Shown: one piece after another, positions 17,649 through 24,488 of the stretch
How positions within the stretch are numbered: position 1 is the stretch's first letter
Layout: every line of letters begins with the position of its first letter
Assembly (NCBI GenBank): GCA_027314025.1
Contig: DAHVCP010000049.1
Span: forward strand, 1 to 32,341
Direction of reading: 5' to 3'
From: Acidobacteriota bacterium
GTDB lineage: Bacteria; Acidobacteriota; Terriglobia; Terriglobales; SCQP01
DNA: 32,341 bases
Notes under the pieces: generated by a model
What the model saw: the letters and a program-made list of their open reading frames with translations, nothing else
Database searches by the model: none
Told to the model about the DNA's origin: nothing
Translations under genes and position numbers: made by a program

Positions 17649-18947
17649 CTAGGTGCGATGGCGCAGATAGGCGGGAACGTCCAGATCGTCGGCATTCGCC
17701 GCACCGGGAGCGGCGCCATTGCCATTGCCGGTGGACTCGGTATGGTGCTGGGCGTACTGCTGGGAATGGTGCTGGGGATAGTGCTGCTGCGCATGCTGCG
17801 CCGGCGCGCCGTTGCCGGCGCTGGGCGCGGGAGCGGCGTCCGCAGCGGCCGGACGCGCGGCGGCGCGGGAACGGCCGTTGGGCGGATAGGCTTCCGGGAA
17901 GACTTCCGAAAACACCTCGGGCAAGCGCTCGGCCGACGACGCGGCGCGGGACGCGCCCCGGGGATGGATGTACTCGGCCTTGAAGCCGGTGGCGATGACG
18001 GTGATCTTGACCTCATCGCCCATGGTGTCGTTCAGCACCGCGCCGAAGATGATGTTGGCGTCCTCGTGCGCCGCCTGCTGGATGATGCTGGAGGCTTCAT
18101 GCACCTCCGACAGCATCAGGTTGCTGGAGCCGCTGATGTTGATCAGGATGCCGCGCGCGCCGTCAATCGAATTGCTCTCCAGCAGCGGGCTGGAGATCGC
18201 CGCCCGCGCCGCGTCCACCGCGCGATTGGGGCCGCTGGCCACGGCCGTGCCCATGATGGCGTAGCCCATGCCCTGCATGATGGTCTTGATGTCGGCGAAG
18301 TCGCGGTTGATGACGCCGGGAATGGTGATGATGTCGCTGATGCCCTGCACCGCCTGGCGCAGGATGTCGTCGGCGATGCGGAACGATTCCATGAAGGGGG
18401 CGTTCTGCGCCACCTGCAACAGCCGCTCGTTGGGGATGGTGATGACCGTGTCCACGGCCTCGGCCAGCTCGCGCAGGCCCTGCTCGGCCTGGCTCATGCG
18501 GCGGCGGCCCTCGAAGGGAAACGGCTTAGTGACCACGGCCACGGTCAGCGCGCCCAGCTCGCTGGCCAGCGAGGCGACCACCGGCGCGGCGCCGGTGCCG
18601 GTGCCGCCGCCCAGCCCGGCGGTGACGAAGACCATGTCGGCGCCCTCCAGCACCTCGATGATCTTGTCGGTGTCTTCCAGCGCGGCACGGCGGCCGACGT
18701 CGGGATCGGACCCGGCGCCGCGGCCGTTGGTCAGCTTCATGCCCAGTTGCAGCTTGTTCGCCGCGCGCGACAAGTTGAGGGATTGAATGTCGGTGTTGGT
18801 GACGATGAACTCGACGCCGTCCAGGTGGGCGTCAATCATGCGGTTGACGGCGTTGCCCCCGCCGCCGCCCACGCCGATCACCTTGATGCGGGCGGGGTTG
18901 GCGATGTTCTCGTCCAACGACACCCGGATGGGAAGATCCTGTTCCAT
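17649..18947 (-). CDS. ftsZ: Cell division protein FtsZ
   Basis: A 432-residue tubulin-like GTPase that forms the division ring. The GTP-binding signature GGGTGTG is at residues 113-119, preceded by the N-terminal [14 protein letters not shown], and the T7 loop with [11 protein letters not shown] is intact, so it should hydrolyse GTP. The core ends near residue 330. A disordered linker follows, with a His/Gln-rich part ([19 protein letters not shown]), and then the conserved C-terminal peptide [12 protein letters not shown] that binds FtsA or ZipA-type partners. The frame is open to 19076, but MEQDLPIRV at 18947 is the natural start. No ftsA, ftsQ or mur gene adjoins it; upstream is a small membrane protein after a 487-bp repeat-filled gap. 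Confidence 0.97.
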   Translation of the reverse strand: MEQDLPIRVSLDENIANPARIKVIGVGGGGGNAVNRMIDAHLDGVEFIVTNTDIQSLNLSRAANKLQLGMKLTNGRGAGSDPDVGRRAALEDTDKIIEVLEGADMVFVTAGLGGGTGTGAAPVVASLASELGALTVAVVTKPFPFEGRRRMSQAEQGLRELAEAVDTVITIPNERLLQVAQNAPFMESFRIADDILRQAVQGISDIITIPGVINRDFADIKTIMQGMGYAIMGTAVASGPNRAVDAARAAISSPLLESNSIDGARGILINISGSSNLMLSEVHEASSIIQQAAHEDANIIFGAVLNDTMGDEVKITVIATGFKAEYIHPRGASRAASSAERLPEVFSEVFPEAYPPNGRSRAAARPAAADAAPAPSAGNGAPAQHAQQHYPQHHSQQYAQHHTESTGNGNGAAPGAANADDLDVPAYLRHRT

Positions 18948-19201
18948 GCGACCTCGCAATGCCAAACCCCGTCGGGCCGGCTCAGCCGCCCGATTTTGGA
19001 CGCCCCGCGCTGCGGGGCTGCGGCTGGGCTTCGACGGCCGGCAACCTAGGCCCGCTAGCGCTCGGGGGTGCTCCAAGTTGCCAGACTGGAATCATTCTAA
19101 GAGCCGCGTGGCGGCGGCGGAAAGAAAAAACGGCGTCGCGCGTAACTAGTCTTGAGCGTCGCGGAGAAGCGGCAACTCGCGGGATCGCGCCGCTGCCGGA
19201 T

Positions 19202-19320
19202 CCCCGCCGCAGGCGGCGCCGGGGCATGCGGGGGAGGCGTGGAACGGGCTTCAGCCCGTGTGCGGCGGGCTTCAGCCCGCGGGCGCTCGCGCTTCCAATG
19301 CCGCAGGCGGGCCCGGGGCC
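19202..19320. repeat. 119-bp intergenic repeat with two TTCA-loop hairpins, copy 1
   Basis: Contains two adjacent perfect hairpins, ACGGGC-TTCA-GCCCGT and GCGGGC-TTCA-GCCCGC, flanked by CCGCAGGCGG-type words. It aligns without gaps to 19823-19941 (offset 621) with only a few differences. It occupies much of the ftsZ upstream gap (18948-19434), where I see no gene. Confidence 0.85.
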
Positions 19321-19339
19321 GCCGCGCGCGGAGCCAGTA

Positions 19340-19404
19340 AGACCGCCGTCCCGGCTGTCTCCCCCTCCGCCGACGCGAAAAAAGCGGGATGGCCGTCCGC
19401 GGCT
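19340..19404 (+). repeat. Dispersed 36-bp repeat, two degenerate units
   Basis: A partial unit (GACCGCCGTCCCGGCTGTC, about 19340-19359) and a fuller one (19375-19404, GCGGGATGGCCGTCCGCGGC). Same family and orientation as at 7771 and 16087. Confidence 0.6.
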
Positions 19405-19434
19405 GCCGGTCCTGCCCGACCTCCGGCGGGTGCG

Positions 19435-19641
19435 CTAGCGCTTGGCCGGCGTCGTGGATTCGCGCTCCGGCGCCGCATCCTCGCTGCCGTCCAGGCGTTC
19501 GCCGTAGATTTTTGCCAGCAGCCATTGCGCGCCGGCGAAGACCCCGGCGATCAGCAGCACCGCCGCCGCCCCATAAATGATGGCGGAGATCACCGGCGCG
19601 GACGGTGCGGCGTGACGCGCCGCCGGGGCCGCAGCCAGCAT
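19435..19641 (-). CDS. Small single-pass membrane protein, unknown function
   Basis: From the ATG at 19641 a 68-residue protein is read: a short Ala-rich N-terminus, one hydrophobic segment (VISAIIYGAAAVLLIAGVFA, about residues 17-36), then a charged tail (KIYGERLDGSEDAAPERES). I do not recognise it. The frame stays open up to 20004, but that part is repeat sequence, so the short form is preferred; a ribosome binding site is not clear. It lies between mscS and ftsZ on the same strand. Confidence 0.4.
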   Translation of the reverse strand: MLAAAPAARHAAPSAPVISAIIYGAAAVLLIAGVFAGAQWLLAKIYGERLDGSEDAAPERESTTPAKR

Positions 19642-19822
19642 CAGCGTCAGCCCGCGGGGGTCGCGCCGTTCCCAGCGGGGGCGCAGCCGGCGCGAAAACG
19701 CCGCGACACTTCGCCGGGCGGCCTGGAGCGCCAGCCTCCCGCCGGCCTGGAGCGCCGGCGTCCGCGCCGGCTGTGTTGGCGAATTCGCGTGCGGGCCAGC
19801 CGCGCGCCCAGCGCGCCGGACG

Positions 19823-19941
19823 CCCCGCCGCAGGCGGGGCTGGGGCATGCGGGGGAAGCGTGGAACGGGCTTCAGCCCGTGTGCGGCGGGCTTCAGCCCG
19901 CCGGCGCTCGCGCTTCTAATGCCGCAGGCGGGGCCGGGGCC
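19823..19941. repeat. 119-bp intergenic repeat with two TTCA-loop hairpins, copy 2
   Basis: Second copy of the module at 19202-19320, same orientation, again with two TTCA hairpins. It fills part of the 382-bp gap 19642-20023 between the small membrane protein and mscS. The repeated GCCTGGAGCGCC words at about 19721-19760 form a further short tandem. Confidence 0.85.
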
Positions 19942-20023
19942 CGCGCCAGGCAAGCGGGACACCCCGCCAGGCAATAGCGTCGCTCCGGTCATGATGGCAG
20001 CCATGGTAGCGCAGTCCGCGACG

Positions 20024-21145
20024 TTAGCCGGCCGCGCCGTGGCCTGCGGGCCGCGGCGCGGCGGCGGGCCACTCGGCGCGCAATTCGCCCCGAGTTTTGG
20101 GCAGGCACTCGGGATGCTTTTCCTGCAAGAACCGGATCATCCGCTCGCGAATATTGCAGCGCAGCGTCCAGGCGTCGCCGGAATTGAGCGCCCCGGCCAG
20201 AATCCGGATCTGGATCGTGTGCTCGCTCGCGTCGGTGACTTGCAGGGCGCTGGCCTTGCCGTCCCAGAGCGGCTCGGTGGCCAGCACGCGCTGGAGTTCG
20301 GCGCGCAGCTCGTCCACCGGCACGGTGTAATCCGCGTACAGCATGACCGAACCCAGCAGGTTGGCGGCTTCCCGCGTCCAGTTCTGAAAGGGCTGCTCGG
20401 TGAAATAGGACAGCGGCACGATCAGCCGCCGCCAGTCCCAGATGCGGATGACGACGTAGGTGGCGGTGATTTCCTCGATCCAGCCCCACTCGCCGGCGAC
20501 GACGACCGCGTCTTCCAGCCGAATCGGCTGCGTCAGGGCGATCTGTATGCCCGCGACCAGGTTGGCTAGCGTGGGCCGCATCGCCATGCCCACGACCAAG
20601 CCGGCCAACCCCGCCGAGGCCAGCATGCTGGCGCCCAGCGTGCGGATGCCGGGCAAGGTCATCAATCCCATCGCCACCGCCACGATCACCACCACCACGG
20701 TGGTCACGCGGCGCAGCACATGCACTTGCGTTTCGATTTTGCGCGCGCTCAGGTTGTCGGCGACGTCCACGCGATAGCGCGCCGCCAGCAGGTCGGCCAG
20801 CACCGCGGTCGCCGCGATGAAGATCCAGGCCACCGCGGCGATCAGGCCCAGGGCGGTGACATGCTCGACGCCGCTCGCAACGATCTGCGGCAGCGGGGTA
20901 GCCGGCGTCGTTACCAAGAGGGCGGTGAAGATGAAGATCCATTTCGCCGGCCGGCTGCCGTGGCGCACGATGGATTCATCCAGCACGTGCCCGGGACGGC
21001 GGCCGATCCGCCGCAGCGCGGCGAAGACGATGGCGTGCACCAAAAGCGCCACGCCGACCGCAATGGCCAGCAAGATGACGCCGATCAGCAGGTCGCGGCC
21101 ATGGGTGATGAAAACGGCGGGCACATGGAACAGGCCGTGGCTCAT
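20024..21145 (-). CDS. Mechanosensitive ion channel, MscS family
   Basis: A 373-residue protein with four to five N-terminal membrane segments and the conserved MscS core: pore helix (LGASMLASAGLAGLVVGMAM), then the beta domain with LVAGIQIALTQPIRLEDAVV and GWIEEITATYVVIRIWDWRR, and a C-terminal alpha/beta vestibule. It would open under membrane tension to release solutes on osmotic downshock. Start MSHGLFHVP at 21145 has AGGA about 6 nt upstream; longer in-frame extensions to 21757 run through the CRISPR-related region and are rejected. The C-terminal tail is short and Ala/Pro-rich. It diverges from the cas operon across a 568-bp intergenic region. Confidence 0.93.
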   Translation of the reverse strand: MSHGLFHVPAVFITHGRDLLIGVILLAIAVGVALLVHAIVFAALRRIGRRPGHVLDESIVRHGSRPAKWIFIFTALLVTTPATPLPQIVASGVEHVTALGLIAAVAWIFIAATAVLADLLAARYRVDVADNLSARKIETQVHVLRRVTTVVVVIVAVAMGLMTLPGIRTLGASMLASAGLAGLVVGMAMRPTLANLVAGIQIALTQPIRLEDAVVVAGEWGWIEEITATYVVIRIWDWRRLIVPLSYFTEQPFQNWTREAANLLGSVMLYADYTVPVDELRAELQRVLATEPLWDGKASALQVTDASEHTIQIRILAGALNSGDAWTLRCNIRERMIRFLQEKHPECLPKTRGELRAEWPAAAPRPAGHGAAG

Positions 21146-21349
21146 GTGTCCTATTGTGGGCAGCCCTCGCCGCGGGTGCAAGCAAGGGCGCGGGATTCGC
21201 CGCTGGGCCGTGGGACCCGGCCCCGCGCGCGCCCGCGGCCACTGCGGCGGCAGCCACCACGGACGCAATTTCATTGCTCGCGATGGCAACGGGGCGCGGG
21301 GCTGCCCGGGCGGCGACATCGAAGACGCCGGCAAGGTCCCGGCGCTCCC

Positions 21350-21385
21350 GCATCCGCGATCCTCGGATCGCGGCCTCATTGCGGC
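21350..21385 (+). repeat. Solitary degenerate CRISPR repeat upstream of the cas operon
   Basis: Aligned to the 36-nt array repeat, positions 4-32 (29 nt, with the whole 9-bp stem CCGCGATCC / GGATCGCGG) are identical. Positions 1-3 (GCA for ATT) and 33-34 (CG for AA) differ, giving 31 of 36. Orientation matches the array and cas genes. It stands alone about 10 kb from the array and 107 bp upstream of the cas promoter -35 box, inside the non-coding region 21146-21713. It may be a crRNA-like regulatory element or an array remnant; see findings. Confidence 0.9.
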
Positions 21386-21492
21386 GCCGGCGTGAGCACA
21401 GGCCCAGACCTTCCGGCTGCGCGCCGCGGGTGCTATCGGCTTTCGGTTTCGCACGGCCCCGGCCCCGGCGGCCCGTAACTCCTCTATCACCA

Positions 21493-21520
21493 TTGACAGC
21501 GTTGTACTCGGTGGTAACAT
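21493..21520 (+). promoter_or_regulatory. Probable sigma70-type promoter of the cas operon
   Basis: A consensus -35 box TTGACA (21493-21498), a 16-nt spacer and TAACAT (21515-21520, four of six to consensus). Transcription should start near 21527, leaving a leader of about 187 nt before cas3. It stands out as an AT-richer patch in GC-rich surroundings. Confidence 0.5.
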
Positions 21521-21546
21521 GGCGCGCATGTCTCCGGCGGCAGCAA

Positions 21547-21711
21547 ATGGCCGACACCTTCGCTGATAGGTTTCTGCATTTGACGCGGCACCCACCGCTG
21601 CGCTGGCAGCGGCGCGGTGCCGACCGGCACGCCAACAGCGGAGCGCACCGGTCGGGAAGCGGGCCCCGACCGGCAACCGACGCGCGAGCGGGCCACGGGG
21701 CGGGTATTTAG
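21547..21711 (+). pseudogene. Possible broken N-terminus of a second Cas3-type helicase
   Basis: A 54-codon frame beginning MADTFADRFLHLTRHPPLRW then QRR has the pattern F-x-x-LT-x-H-x-P-x-x-WQ found just ahead of the Walker A motif in many Cas3 helicases (Q-motif region). After QRR similarity stops in this frame, but the next frame (from 21602) reads AVPTGTPTAE, close to a Walker A PTGxGKT with the Lys lost. This suggests an internally deleted, frameshifted relic. Its stop (TAG 21709-21711) is 2 nt before the cas3 ATG. It might instead be a translated leader peptide. The call rests on short motifs. Confidence 0.35.
21648..21673. promoter_or_regulatory. Inverted repeat in the cas3 leader
   Basis: A perfect 9-bp inverted repeat, CCGGTCGGG (21648-21656) and CCCGACCGG (21665-21673), with an 8-nt loop, ending 40 nt before the cas3 start. 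A third half-site CCGACCGG lies at 21620-21627. It could be an operator or an RNA hairpin in the leader; there is no T-run for termination. Confidence 0.5.
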
Positions 21712-21713
21712 GG

Positions 21714-24488
21714 ATGGAGTACCGCGAATTCTTTCGGGCGGCGTTTTGCAGGGCCAACGACCCGGATTTCGGGCCGTACTGCTACCAGCGCCGCCTGGCC
21801 GAGGAGGCATGGCCGGACCTGCTGGATGTGCCGACCGGAATGGGCAAGACCGCGGCCGTGGTCTTGGCATGGCTGTGGAAGCGCGGATGGCGGGAAGGCA
21901 CGCGCGGCGGAGCGCCCGACCCCGACACCCCGCGCCGCCTGGTGTACTGCCTGCCCATGCGCGTGCTCGTGGAACAGACGGCCGCCAACATCGAGGACTG
22001 GCTACAGGCCCTCGATCTCGGCGGCCAGCCTGGCGCAGGCAAGGTCAGCGTAAGTGTGTTGGTGGGCGGCGAGGATGACCTGCGCAGCGCGGGCTGGGCG
22101 GCCCACCCGGCGGAGGACGCCGTTCTCGTCGGCACGCAGGACATGCTTCTGTCGCGCGCGCTGAATCGGGGCTACGGCATGAGCCGCTTCGACTGGCCCA
22201 TACACTTCGGCCTCTTAAACCAGGACTGCCACTGGATCGTCGATGAAGTGCAGCTCATGGGGCCAGGACTTTGGACGACGGCCCAGTTGGACTGGATGAG
22301 GCGCAAGCGTTTCCCAGGCCTGAGGCCCTGCCGCACCACGTGGATGAGTGCGACCATGGGCACGCGGTTCCTCCAAACGACCGATCGAAGGGAAGACGGA
22401 TGCGACACCGTAAAATCGCTCGACCCAGGCTTTGAGGGTGACACTAACAAGGCGCTCAGGCTACGACGGGCCGCGTTGCGGCCGGTCGAATTCCACAGGC
22501 CCGAGAGGGGAAAAAAGGCAAGGCCCCTCGTCGAGCAGATCGCCTCTGCAGCCGTCGCCGCCCACCGGCCTGGAACTCTGACGCTGATCGTCTGCAACAC
22601 GGTCAGAACAGCCCAGGAAATCTTCCAGGCAACAGGGCAAGATGCCGGAGCCGGCGCTGCGAAAAGAATCCTGCTGACATCCCGCTTCCGGGCAGCCGAT
22701 CGCCAAAGCGCCGAAAGGACGCTTCTCAAGTTCGAACTGCGCCGTTCAGCCGGCCGCGTCGGCGAAGACGATCCGGGATTGATCTGCGTCAGCACCCAGG
22801 TTATCGAGGCTGGGCTCGACATTTCGGCTCACCGGCTCTGGACGGAACACGCGCCCTGGCCTTCGCTGATCCAGCGGCTGGGCCGCCTCAACCGCGACGG
22901 CAAGGACGACGAAGCCCGCGCGGTCGTCTGGACAGCCGCGCCCGAAAACAAGCGGAAATACGAAGGCGAGGACTGGGTAGGCCCCTACCGGTGGGCTGCG
23001 CTGGAGAAGGCGTCCTCGCTATTAAGGGCGCTTGCACCAATCTCGGAACAGAAGACCGCCGTCGAAGCGCTCGCAGGGCTTCAGACCCAATATGCCGAGG
23101 CGCTCGAGATCCCACCGGAGCCGTGCCCGCGTGCGCTGGATGTCCACGGCCTTTTCTCAACGGAGCCGGACCTGTACGGCGGCTTTACGGACGTGAGCCG
23201 TTTCGTGAGAAATGGAGATCCCGACGCGGATGTCCTTGTGTTCTGGCGCGAGTGGCGGGGCGGGTCGCCGCCCGCGGGCCAGCTCCTAGCCGGCCCGCCG
23301 TACGACTCCAGATCCGAGGCTTGTCCGGTGGCGGCCTGGAAGCTTCAGGAGTTGCTTGGGTCCGCTCGTGCTTGGCTCTGGGACGAACGCGAAGGGCTCT
23401 GGGCCGCTGTGCCATCCAAGAGCCTGAGGCCAGGAATGACGGTCATGTTGCGCGGCGAGGAGGGCGGCTACAGCAAGGCGCTGGGCTGGACCGGCGCCAA
23501 AGGCGACCGTTTGAAAGGACTGCCACCACCGGGGAGGGGGCGCGCGCTACGTGATGATTGGCGCTCCGAGGCAGGCTACTGGTCGCGCCTGACGTCGCAT
23601 CTCGCGGACGCGCGTGGTGACGCGGAATACCTCTGCGATGCGCTAGACCTCCAGGCGCCGATCCGAACAGCCGTCGTTGAAGCCGCCGGCCTCCACGACC
23701 TTGGCAAAGCGCATCCGGAATGGAGGGGAGCTATTCCTGAGCGAAGCCCCCTCGACTGTGAAGCTTTGGCGAAGTTCCCGAAGGTGCTTCGCGTCGAGGT
23801 GCTGGGCCAAAATGCCGAGGCCGTGCGAACGGCGGTCGGGGCAAAGCTTGCGGCTGCGAGCGCCCTGCCTGATGGAGCGGTGAACAAGGGCAAGTTGGTC
23901 CGTCTTCGCTGGGCGTTAGAGTGCCCGCTCGACCGGATCACCCTCGAAGAGATTCGGGCACTATCAGGAGTCAGATGGGCCGCACACAAGGCATTTCGTC
24001 CCGGGTTGCGACACGAGGCGGCGTCTGCCCTCGCCATGTGGAGGCAATACACGGTTGCGGGTGAATCACCGTTCCCGGCTCTCGCCGTTTACCTAGCCGC
24101 CGCTCATCACGGAAAAGTGCGCACCGTGTTGAAGGCGATCTCGCGGGAAGGGGGAGATGTCTTCGGTGTCAAGCGAACGCCTAAGGCATTCCGGCTCGAC
24201 GGGCGGGACTGGCCGATGGATTTCTCGGTGGCGCTCGACGGCTCCGACGGTGAATGGATTGACAACGATTTTGTGCTTGCCGGACCAGGCTGGACCGGGC
24301 TTGTTGCCGATCTCCTCGGGCCGTGGCGTGGTGGGGCTGACGCGGCGTGGACCGGTGCCGTGCCCAAGGGCGAGCCGCGTGCCTTCGGCCCGTTTGCACT
24401 CGCTTGGCTCGAGGCAATCGTTCGTATTGCGGATTGGCGCGCAAGCGGTCACCCCTCCCACGCCGTCCGGGTCGGAGACAACAGATGA
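21714..24488 (+). CDS. cas3: Type I-G CRISPR helicase-nuclease Cas3 (C-terminal HD)
   Basis: A 924-residue protein that is recruited to target-bound effector complex and degrades DNA. The SF2 helicase comes first: Walker A DVPTGMGKT (38-46), motif II DEVQ at 177-180 in place of DEAD/H, motif III SAT at 212-214, and motif VI QRLGRLNRDG with Gln387 and Arg391. The HD nuclease is C-terminal: His661-Asp662 (LHDLGKAHPEW), RHEAAS around His767 and AHHGK with His798-His799. This helicase-then-HD order, the reverse of most Cas3, is typical of I-U/I-G. The start MEYREFFRAAF fits family members; no good ribosome binding site is seen, but the upstream frame ends 2 nt before the ATG, so coupling is possible. 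It overlaps csx17 by ATGA. GC content is visibly lower than in the chromosome to the left. Confidence 0.93.
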   Translation: MEYREFFRAAFCRANDPDFGPYCYQRRLAEEAWPDLLDVPTGMGKTAAVVLAWLWKRGWREGTRGGAPDPDTPRRLVYCLPMRVLVEQTAANIEDWLQALDLGGQPGAGKVSVSVLVGGEDDLRSAGWAAHPAEDAVLVGTQDMLLSRALNRGYGMSRFDWPIHFGLLNQDCHWIVDEVQLMGPGLWTTAQLDWMRRKRFPGLRPCRTTWMSATMGTRFLQTTDRREDGCDTVKSLDPGFEGDTNKALRLRRAALRPVEFHRPERGKKARPLVEQIASAAVAAHRPGTLTLIVCNTVRTAQEIFQATGQDAGAGAAKRILLTSRFRAADRQSAERTLLKFELRRSAGRVGEDDPGLICVSTQVIEAGLDISAHRLWTEHAPWPSLIQRLGRLNRDGKDDEARAVVWTAAPENKRKYEGEDWVGPYRWAALEKASSLLRALAPISEQKTAVEALAGLQTQYAEALEIPPEPCPRALDVHGLFSTEPDLYGGFTDVSRFVRNGDPDADVLVFWREWRGGSPPAGQLLAGPPYDSRSEACPVAAWKLQELLGSARAWLWDEREGLWAAVPSKSLRPGMTVMLRGEEGGYSKALGWTGAKGDRLKGLPPPGRGRALRDDWRSEAGYWSRLTSHLADARGDAEYLCDALDLQAPIRTAVVEAAGLHDLGKAHPEWRGAIPERSPLDCEALAKFPKVLRVEVLGQNAEAVRTAVGAKLAAASALPDGAVNKGKLVRLRWALECPLDRITLEEIRALSGVRWAAHKAFRPGLRHEAASALAMWRQYTVAGESPFPALAVYLAAAHHGKVRTVLKAISREGGDVFGVKRTPKAFRLDGRDWPMDFSVALDGSDGEWIDNDFVLAGPGWTGLVADLLGPWRGGADAAWTGAVPKGEPRAFGPFALAWLEAIVRIADWRASGHPSHAVRVGDNR

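Noticed and set aside
21528-21566. 12-codon mini-frame at the predicted cas transcription start, considered as a CreT-like toxin
   Set aside because: No rare-codon pair, no ribosome binding site and no hydrophobic character; too short to support without expression data.
20024-21757. 577-codon version of the MscS gene
   Set aside because: The extra 204 codons run through the lone CRISPR repeat and cas promoter; MSHGLFHVP at 21145 has a ribosome binding site and begins just before the first membrane helix.
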